64,000 nt of DNA from positions 124,001 to 188,000 of the forward strand of contig NZ_JBCNLP010000001.1 in the NCBI RefSeq assembly GCF_039595395.1, written 5' to 3'. Positions 58,072 through 64,000 of this stretch are shown here, piece after piece. The stretch's first letter is position 1. Every line of letters starts with the position of its first letter. A program made the translations under genes and the position numbers. Source of the stretch: Novosphingobium sp. (GTDB lineage: Bacteria > Pseudomonadota > Alphaproteobacteria > Sphingomonadales > Sphingomonadaceae). The notes below the pieces were generated by a model. It worked only from the letters and a program-made list of their open reading frames with translations. It had not been told where the DNA came from and ran no database searches.

Positions 58072-58758
58072 TTAGCGCTCCGACAGGTAGTAGCGTTCCG
58101 TGGCATTCAGATCGCCATCGAGTTCAAAGATGATGGGCTGACCGGTGGGGATTTCAAGGTCGAGAATGTCCGCATCCGAAATCTTTGACAGATGCTTCAC
58201 CAGCGCGCGCAGCGAATTGCCATGCGCGGCAACGATCACCGTCTCGCCAGTCTTGAGCTGGGGTGCGATCGCTTCCTCGTAATAAGGCAGCACGCGGGCG
58301 ATCGTGTCCTTCAGACTCTCGGTCTGGGGGATGGCGATGCCGGCGTAGCGCGGATCGGTCGAGAGATCGAACTCGCTGCCCTTCTCCTGCACCGGGGGCG
58401 GCACATCGAAGCTGCGGCGCCAGATCTTCACCTGCTCCTCGCCGTGCTTCTCGGCAGTCTCGGCCTTGTTGAGGCCGGTCAGGCCGCCATAGTGACGCTC
58501 ATTCAGGCGCCAGTCCTTGGTTTCGGGAATCCAGGCCAGGCCCGAGGCTTCCAGCGCCAGATGCAGCGTGCGGATCGCGCGCGTCTGAAGCGAGGTGAAA
58601 GCGACGGTGGGCACCACGCCCTTGTCCTTGAGCAGCTCGCCGGCGGCCATCGCCTCGGTCTCGCCCTTGGGGGTCAGATCGACATCCCACCAGCCGGTGA
58701 AGCGGTTTTCAAGGTTCCACTGGCTCTGGCCGTGGCGGACGAGGATCAGGCGAGGCAT
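58072..58758 (-). CDS. gpmA: 2,3-bisphosphoglycerate-dependent phosphoglycerate mutase
   Basis: Interconverts 2- and 3-phosphoglycerate in glycolysis. 228 residues: LILVRHGQSQWNLENRFTGWWDVDLTPKG with the phospho-histidine H9, LNERHYGGLTGLNKAETAEKHGEEQV with the catalytic Glu, and VIVAAHGNSLRALVKHL with the second His. The ATG at 58758 (MPRLILVRHG) is the family start; a frame to 58827 only adds unrelated residues. First gene of the gpmA-purE-purK-folA-ribF group. Confidence 0.95.
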   Translation of the reverse strand: MPRLILVRHGQSQWNLENRFTGWWDVDLTPKGETEAMAAGELLKDKGVVPTVAFTSLQTRAIRTLHLALEASGLAWIPETKDWRLNERHYGGLTGLNKAETAEKHGEEQVKIWRRSFDVPPPVQEKGSEFDLSTDPRYAGIAIPQTESLKDTIARVLPYYEEAIAPQLKTGETVIVAAHGNSLRALVKHLSKISDADILDLEIPTGQPIIFELDGDLNATERYYLSER

Positions 58759-58876
58759 CGGTAATGGGCTCCCTCTCGTAGAGGCCGGACCGTGCGCCGA
58801 CGAATGTGGCGGGAGGCGGCCCGGCAATAACAGGCCCGAGGCCCTAGCCGGTTGGCCCGGATTTGGAAAGGAAAGC

Positions 58877-59026
58877 TTATGCGCCTTTTTCGTTCTCTTC
58901 GTTGCGCTGTATGGTGTCCTCCGCGTTCAGCGCGCGGGCCTGCGTTTTGCGGCGGCGCAGATTTTCGCGCAGCTTGGCGGCAAGGCGTTCCTCGCGGGTG
59001 AGGGGGGCGGGCTGGTCGGAGGGCAT
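58877..59026 (-). CDS. Small charged protein (49 residues), likely conserved in sphingomonads
   Basis: A 49-residue highly charged protein. After the initial MPSDQPA comes LTREERLAAKLRENLRRRK, a helical Arg/Glu-rich segment, and a polar tail ending EENEKGA. Proteins with a REERLAAKLRENLRRRK core are common small products in sphingomonads; no function is known. No strong ribosome-binding site is seen. The opposite strand holds an overlapping frame that lacks such order, so the minus-strand reading is preferred. Confidence 0.55.
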   Translation of the reverse strand: MPSDQPAPLTREERLAAKLRENLRRRKTQARALNAEDTIQRNEENEKGA

Positions 59027-59186
59027 GAGGTTTGATCAAATCCTGAAGCGTCTGGCGTGATGGCAAATTGCCTCGCATAGTTTTTCACACAATGCAAAAC
59101 AGGCGCTTGACAAGGGGTGATCGGGCCGTCATTAGCGCCCCCCTGCCCGGCGGCGCTTTTCGCTCCAAACGGCAAGACTGTGGTGT

Positions 59187-59261
<75 letters not shown>

Positions 59262-59488
59262 CAGTTTCTCCCCCGGTTTCAGCGAAACCGGCGGTGGCTT
59301 GAGAGCCTTTCCTTCATCATCATATGGCAGGCGACGCAGGGCATCCCTGCATCATCGCAGCCGCCGTGTGCCGGGCTGCCCGATGCCGCATGGCCTTGAA
59401 AGGCTTCGCAGCTGGCCTCAAATAGGTTATGAACAAACCGTGCCCCTCTGGTGCCGATGCGCAGGTGGGGCTTTGATTCAGGACGACT

Positions 59489-60031
59489 ATGATGGCCACC
59501 GCCTTGCCGATGCCAGCCTCCACGGTCGCTTCCGTGGCGAATGAATTCCTCAGTCTGGCGGCGGCCGAACCCAGCTTTCCGCCGATCGACCAGATGAAGC
59601 TGCAAAAGCTGCTGTTCTATGCGCATGCATGGCATCTGGCCTATGGCAAGGGCCCGCTGTTCGAGAACGACTTCGAGGCATGGCCCTGGGGCCCGGTGAT
59701 CCGCGACGTTTATCTGCAGACCAAAAGCTATGGGCGCGGCCGGGTGACGGCCCCCATCACCGAACTGTCGCTGGATGACGGGGCGGCAAATGTGCGGGCG
59801 CCCACGGGGGTGGCCACCGCCGCGCTGCGCGATTTCATCAAGAACGTCTGGGACACGTTGAAGGTCTATGACGGCATTCAGCTCTCCAACTCGACTCACG
59901 CGCCGGGCGAACCATGGACGGTGGTGAGCGAGAAGCAGGGGACGGCGAACAAGCCTTTCATCCCCAACGAGTTGATCCGACAGGTTTTCGCCAAAAAGCT
60001 GGAGAAAAACGCTGAGAATCCCGCCGCCTGA
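59489..60031 (+). CDS. Panacea-domain protein (DUF4065, SocA-like antitoxin)
   Basis: 180 residues. After a 25-residue Ala-rich start comes the Panacea/DUF4065 signature: QMKLQKLLFYAHAWHLAYGKGPLFENDFEAWPWGPVIRDVYLQTKSYG, ending with helical segments (ALRDFIKNVWDTLKVYDGIQLSNSTHAPGEPW, NELIRQVFAKKLEKN). Known members include SocA of Caulobacter and the hyperpromiscuous PanA antitoxins, each paired with a toxin gene next to it. AGGA lies 5 bases before the ATG. The following gene overlaps it and encodes a small membrane protein, so it may be the antitoxin of a membrane-acting toxin. No integrase is nearby. Confidence 0.85.
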   Translation: MMATALPMPASTVASVANEFLSLAAAEPSFPPIDQMKLQKLLFYAHAWHLAYGKGPLFENDFEAWPWGPVIRDVYLQTKSYGRGRVTAPITELSLDDGAANVRAPTGVATAALRDFIKNVWDTLKVYDGIQLSNSTHAPGEPWTVVSEKQGTANKPFIPNELIRQVFAKKLEKNAENPAA

Positions 60032-60335
60032 GAACACGTCCAGCGTTCCGGATCATGCCACGAGGAAGGGGCTCAACGATTATACCGGCAATGAGGCGGA
60101 CAATCGCGTCCTCTATCTGAACTTCGGCGTCTTCAAATATGGCACCAATGACAAGACCCATGCCGCCGCGATGGTCCTGTCGCTGCTGCTGTTCGTCACG
60201 CTGGTGGGGGTGCTGATCTTCGGCAAGGGCGACGCCATGTCGACCGAGGCGTTCCACTGGCTGGGCAGCGCGTTTCTGTTCGTGTCGGGCGTGGCGATCG
60301 GCAAGGGCGGAGAGGATCGCAAACCGGGAGCCTGA
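60012..60335 (+). CDS. Two-helix membrane protein, candidate toxin partner of the Panacea protein
   Basis: An open frame without ATG or GTG near its start; the likely beginning is CTG at 60012 (with GGAG 7 bases upstream), overlapping the Panacea gene by 20 bases, giving about 107 residues. It contains a polar start (LNDYTGNEADNRVLYLNFGVF), two predicted membrane helices (AAMVLSLLLFVTLVGVLIFG and FHWLGSAFLFVSGVAIG) and a short polar tail (EDRKPGA). ATG at 60169 would give a 55-residue version with both helices. Coupling to the Panacea gene suggests a toxin or a regulated membrane factor; the toxin role is inference. Confidence 0.6.
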   Translation: MRIPPPENTSSVPDHATRKGLNDYTGNEADNRVLYLNFGVFKYGTNDKTHAAAMVLSLLLFVTLVGVLIFGKGDAMSTEAFHWLGSAFLFVSGVAIGKGGEDRKPGA

Positions 60336-60363
60336 GATGGGCCGGGGGCGAGGATCGCGTGCC

Positions 60364-60408
60364 CCCCTCTCGTCGGAAGAGGTTGTGGGAGCGCGAGGGG
60401 GCCCCCCC
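60364..60408. repeat. Intergenic palindromic element, copy N (half copy)
   Basis: Only one end is kept: CCCTCTCGTCGGAAGAGGTT, GTGGGAGC and a truncated GCGAGGGGGCCCCCC hairpin without the closing CTCGC. It touches the stop codon of the GGDEF-EAL gene. Read on the minus strand it matches the left end of subfamily I. Confidence 0.75.
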
Positions 60409-62628
60409 TTATTTCCCCGGAATCATCCGCTCCAACTCCTGAGCCCCCACAGGCCGGCTGACCAGATATCCCTGAAAGTGGTTGCACCCGCACATGGCCA
60501 GCCGCCGCCGCTGGCTTTCGGTCTCCACCCCTTCGGCCACGATATCCAGCCCCAGAGCACGGCCCAGCCGCACGATGGCATCGATCAGCGCCTCGGCCTC
60601 TTCCCCGCTGTCGAGGTTCTGGACGAAGCTGCGGTCGATCTTGATCTTGTCGATGGCGAAGCGGTGCAGATTGGTCAGGCTGGAATAGCCCGTGCCGAAA
60701 TCGTCGAGCGCAATGGTGAAGCCCTCCTGACTCAGCACGGTCAGATTGTTGCGGGTGACGCCTTCGTCGCCCAGCAGGGCGGTTTCGGTGATCTCGAACT
60801 CGTAATGGCGCGGGTCGATGTCATATTCGGCCACCAGCCGGGTGACCATCGCCATGAACACGGGTGAGCGCAATTGCAGCGCCGAGAGATTCACCGCCAC
60901 GCGCAGGCCCGGCCAACCGTGCGTCTCCTCGAAGACGCGGCGCAGGATATATTCACCAAGCTCGTGAACCAGACCGCTTTCCTCGGCCAGCGGGATCAAC
61001 ACGGTGGGGGAGATCGGCCCTTTCTCGGGGTGATGCCAGCGCACCAGCGCCTCGACGCTGACCACGCGGTCGTCGCGGTCGATCTGCGGCTGATAGGCCA
61101 TATGGATTTCGCCGCTGGCCAGGGCATGGCGCAGATCGCCCTCCAGCGCGCGGCGCAGGCGCAGGGCGGCATCCATCTCGGGCTCGAAGAAAGCGGTGGT
61201 GTTGCGGCCGGCTTCCTTGGCGGCATAAAGCGCCAGATCGGCCTGACGCAGCACATCGGAAGGCGCGGTCTGCGGGTCGGAGACCATGGTGATGCCGATC
61301 GAGCCGCTGATCTCCACCTGACCGAAGGTGAGGTCGATCGGCTGGGCCAGCTCGCGCAGGATCCGCCCGGCCAGATGCGAGGCGCCCGCCGCCGTGGTGC
61401 CGGGCTGCAGGATGACGAACTCATCGCCGCCCAGCCGTGCCACCGTATCGGATTCGCGGCAGAGCTGCTTCAGGATGATGCCCACCTTCTGGATCAGCTC
61501 GTCACCCGCATGGTGGCCCAGCGTGTCGTTCACCTCCTTGAAGCGGTCGAGGTCGAGGCAATGCACCGCCAGATCATTGGCCGGATCGAAGGCATGGCGC
61601 CGGGCGATGGCCAGCATGTTGGTCAGCCGGTCGAACATCAGCGCGCGGTTGGGCAGGCCGGTCAGCGTGTCGTGATAGGCGACATGGCGGGCCAGCGCCT
61701 CGCTGTCGATCAGCTCGCGGGTGATCTGCGAGGCTTCGCGGATGAAGATCCAGGCACCCCAGGCAAAGGCCGCCAGCAGCATGATGAGCGGCGCGGCGAT
61801 CTCGCGCAGCAGGGCGGTGCCGGGGCGCTGCGGGGTCCACACCATCCAGCCCAGTCCGGCCCCGTCGAGCCCCTTGAGCTGCACGCGCGCCATCGTGTCA
61901 TTGCGCGGCGCGTCCGGCGTCACCACCATATCCTCGATATGGTAACGCTGGCCAAACAGGTTGAGCATCGGCGCATCGAGGGGAATGGCCAGCATGGCGA
62001 TGGCCAGCGGCCCCTCGCGCGGTTTGACCTTGCCGCCATCGGGCTGAATCAGATGCGCGCTGACGATCCACACCTGCCCCTCGGCGCGGGCCAGCGCGGT
62101 GGTGTGGACGGCATGGGCCAGCGCCTGTCCCGAGACGGGCGGTTCATGCGCGGCCGCATCGCGCTGGCGCAGCCCCGGCAGCATTTTCGCGGCGGCGGGG
62201 GCGAAAGGGGCGAAGATCGCATCGGGCGAGGCACGGGTGGGCTTGCCGTCGCGCGCGGCATAGGCGGGGCGCCCGTCGCCCTGAAGCACGAAGGCGCGCG
62301 TGGCCCCCACCTGCGAATGCATGAAGACGGTGAAATAGGCATCGGCCCAGGGGCGGTCGAGCCGGTTGCCCAGATGATCGACCGCCTCATCCCATTCGAC
62401 CTGCGGGATGACCCCCTGCTCCAGCTCATGCATGCGCAGGGCCAGGCCGCGCTCGACCATGGCCTGCTCATGCTCGCGCGCCTCGCGGTCGTTGCTGGCC
62501 ACCAGCCGCATGGCGATGACCGCCAGCAGCACCAGCGCCACCACTGAGACGATCACCACCGGGCGGAAGATGCGGGCGCGGCGTTGATCGAAGCTGGACT
62601 TGAGATCAGGGGCGGATGGGGCACTCAT
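60409..62628 (-). CDS. CHASE4-GGDEF-EAL protein (c-di-GMP synthesis/degradation)
   Basis: A 739-residue membrane protein. Helix about 23-45, a periplasmic CHASE4-type sensor (about 50-270, beginning EHEQAMVERGLALRMHELEQGVIPQVEWDEAVDHLG), a second helix (LIMLLAAFAWGAWIFI), then GGDEF (HDTLTGLPNRALMFDRL, RLGGDEFVIL intact) and EAL domains (AYQPQIDRDDRVVSVEALVRWHHPEKG, DDFGTGYSSLTNLHRFAIDKIKIDRSFV, AEGVETESQ). Both catalytic motifs look complete, so it may make and break c-di-GMP in response to an extracellular signal. Monocistronic, convergent with the Panacea pair. Confidence 0.94.
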   Translation of the reverse strand: MSAPSAPDLKSSFDQRRARIFRPVVIVSVVALVLLAVIAMRLVASNDREAREHEQAMVERGLALRMHELEQGVIPQVEWDEAVDHLGNRLDRPWADAYFTVFMHSQVGATRAFVLQGDGRPAYAARDGKPTRASPDAIFAPFAPAAAKMLPGLRQRDAAAHEPPVSGQALAHAVHTTALARAEGQVWIVSAHLIQPDGGKVKPREGPLAIAMLAIPLDAPMLNLFGQRYHIEDMVVTPDAPRNDTMARVQLKGLDGAGLGWMVWTPQRPGTALLREIAAPLIMLLAAFAWGAWIFIREASQITRELIDSEALARHVAYHDTLTGLPNRALMFDRLTNMLAIARRHAFDPANDLAVHCLDLDRFKEVNDTLGHHAGDELIQKVGIILKQLCRESDTVARLGGDEFVILQPGTTAAGASHLAGRILRELAQPIDLTFGQVEISGSIGITMVSDPQTAPSDVLRQADLALYAAKEAGRNTTAFFEPEMDAALRLRRALEGDLRHALASGEIHMAYQPQIDRDDRVVSVEALVRWHHPEKGPISPTVLIPLAEESGLVHELGEYILRRVFEETHGWPGLRVAVNLSALQLRSPVFMAMVTRLVAEYDIDPRHYEFEITETALLGDEGVTRNNLTVLSQEGFTIALDDFGTGYSSLTNLHRFAIDKIKIDRSFVQNLDSGEEAEALIDAIVRLGRALGLDIVAEGVETESQRRRLAMCGCNHFQGYLVSRPVGAQELERMIPGK

Positions 62629-62836
62629 GCCGGACGACGCCTTGCGGGCACGGCGCCATGGCGCCTTTCGAGTGCAGCGCCGGGAGGCCCGGAAAGCAGG
62701 CTGTGGCCATGACCATGGTGACCGGGTTTCATGTTAGCGCCATAGTCCGTGCCATGTTAGGGAAGCTTGCGGAGGTTTCCTAAGCAATATCCCCAAAGTT
62801 TTCTTGCGATGGGATCAGGGTTTGCCCGGTTGGAGG

Positions 62837-64000
62837 CTAGAATCCGCGCTCCAGAAAGGCCTGACCCAGCCCCGCCAGCAGCGCGCTGCCGCGCGGCAGC
62901 ACCTCTTCATCCAGCACCATGCGCGGCGAATGGATGCCATTGGCCTGCGTGGCATCGACATCCCGGTGCGCCGCGCCCAGAAACAGCATGGCGCCCGGCG
63001 CTTGCTCCAGCACATAGGAGAAGTCTTCCGCGCCCATGATCGGCGCGGGCAGGCGAAGGAAGCTGTCGGGGGCGAACAGCGCGCCACTCACCGCTTGTGC
63101 CAGATCGACCGCGCGCGGATCGCAGAGCGTCACCGGAAAGCCGGGATGCACCGTGACTTCTGCCTTCTGGCCATGCGCCGCGGCGATGCCCTGGGCCAGC
63201 TTCGTGATCGCCTCGCGCAGCGCGGCGCGGTTGGCGGGGGAGAGCGAGCGCATCGTGCCCTTCATATGCGCGCTGTCGGGGATGACATTGTGAGTGGTCC
63301 CTGCCTCGATCTTCGCGATGGTGACCACCACCGGATCATGCGCGTTGAACTGGCGTGTCACCATGGTCTGGATCGCGGAGACGATCTCGCAGGCGACGGG
63401 AATCGGGTCGGCGGCGTGATGCGGCATGCTGGCATGGCCGCCCGCGCCGGTGACGGTGATGTCGATCTGGTCGGCGCTGGCCATCAGCGCCCCGGCGCGG
63501 CCCTGCACCTGCCCGTGCGGCGCATTGGGCATGACATGCAGCGCGAAGGCGGCATCGGGTTTGCGGCCATCGGGCGTTTGCAGCAGCCCGTCATCGATCA
63601 TGAAGCGGGCGCCGTGATGGCCTTCCTCGCCGGGCTGGAACATGAAGAGCACGTCGCCGGGCAGGCTTTCCGCGCGGGCGGCCAGCAGTTCCACCGCGCC
63701 GGTCAGCATGGCGGTATGGGCGTCATGCCCGCAGGCATGCATGGTGCCGGCAATGGTCGAGGCGAAGGGCAGGCCGGTTTCCTCGCCCATCGGCAGCGCG
63801 TCCATATCGCCGCGCAGCAGCACCACGCGGCGATGGTCCGCCGGGCCTGCCCCGCCGCGCAGAAAGGCGGTCGCGCCGGTGGTGGAGGGGCCCTCACGCC
63901 ATTCCAGCGGCAGATGGGCCAGCGCCGCCTTCACCTTGGCCAGCGTTTTGGGGGTCTGCAGGCCCAGTTCGGGCTCGGCATGGATGGCGCGGCGCAGGGT
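62837..64000 (-). CDS. M20 family amidohydrolase / metallopeptidase (5' end outside)
   Basis: The frame is open to the end of the window, so at least the first 20-30 residues lie outside. Visible motifs are GDMDALPM, MHACGHDAHTAML (metal ligands), FQPGEEGHHGARFMIDDG (Glu pair) and the dimerisation lid TVTGAGGHASMPHHAADPI. It belongs to the hippurate hydrolase / N-acyl-amino-acid amidohydrolase subgroup; the substrate is probably an N-acyl amino acid. The gap to the EAL gene (62629-62836) holds nothing recognised. Confidence 0.9.
   Translation of the reverse strand, partial: TLRRAIHAEPELGLQTPKTLAKVKAALAHLPLEWREGPSTTGATAFLRGGAGPADHRRVVLLRGDMDALPMGEETGLPFASTIAGTMHACGHDAHTAMLTGAVELLAARAESLPGDVLFMFQPGEEGHHGARFMIDDGLLQTPDGRKPDAAFALHVMPNAPHGQVQGRAGALMASADQIDITVTGAGGHASMPHHAADPIPVACEIVSAIQTMVTRQFNAHDPVVVTIAKIEAGTTHNVIPDSAHMKGTMRSLSPANRAALREAITKLAQGIAAAHGQKAEVTVHPGFPVTLCDPRAVDLAQAVSGALFAPDSFLRLPAPIMGAEDFSYVLEQAPGAMLFLGAAHRDVDATQANGIHSPRMVLDEEVLPRGSALLAGLGQAFLERGF

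Overview
The window is high-GC alphaproteobacterial chromosome, most likely from a Novosphingobium- or Sphingobium-like sphingomonad. Three things point there: a complete protocatechuate 4,5-cleavage (lig) pathway with the sphingomonad gene content, an alphaproteobacterial TrcR (DUF1013) cell-cycle regulator, and small conserved proteins (DUF1192, DUF3035) typical of the group. There is no transposase, integrase, phage block, rRNA operon or CRISPR array. Most genes are housekeeping and tightly packed, often with ATGA stop/start overlaps.

Layout. 1-9.2 kb: end of a SleB-like cell-wall hydrolase, a CPWC thioredoxin-fold protein, xthA, a hemB-GNAT-gamma-carbonic anhydrase-DUF167 run, clpA, DUF1192, a quinone oxidoreductase and a GST. 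9.4-17.2 kb: trcR, then proA-nadD-rsfS-rlmH-EnvC-like and ctpA-dsbB-coq7. 17.5-20.9 kb: a minus-strand glycosylation operon (GT2, methyltransferase, GtrA, GT4). 21-30.5 kb: the lig region, with DUF1932-ligJ-ligA-ligB-ligC-AKR on the minus strand, a LysR regulator with two helix-turn-helix domains, and ligK-ligU-ligI on the plus strand. Together these take protocatechuate to pyruvate and oxaloacetate. 30.7-40.5 kb: tRNA-Leu, ihfB, a GntR regulator, a POT transporter, a VOC protein, a Zur-like regulator, a frameshifted lipoprotein msrA, purH, heparinase II/III and rpe. 40.9-47.5 kb: DUF2141 and a second glycosylation group (GT-C-like membrane protein; FAD oxidoreductase-GtrA-GT-C-like). 47.8-58.8 kb: msrB, an OmpA lipoprotein, CNNM/CorC, DUF3035-lspA-ileS, and ribF-folA-purK-purE-gpmA. 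59-64 kb: tRNA-Thr, a Panacea-domain antitoxin-like gene overlapped by a two-helix membrane protein, a CHASE4-GGDEF-EAL protein and a truncated M20 amidohydrolase.

The most striking unexplained structure is a family of about 190-260 bp intergenic palindromic elements: 13 full copies and one half copy. Each has a hairpin at both ends, an inner palindrome and conserved boxes in between. The hairpins keep pairing while their bases change, two copies carry an extra palindrome nested in one end, and inverted or direct pairs of copies bracket ligU-ligI and xthA. Other notable signals are a perfect parS core inside folA and a near-parS in the loop of a terminator at 255-270, which suggest origin proximity, and the Panacea/membrane-protein pair beside tRNA-Thr, a candidate toxin-antitoxin module. 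Coding starts were chosen by ribosome-binding site, family length and overlap with neighbours. No database search was possible.
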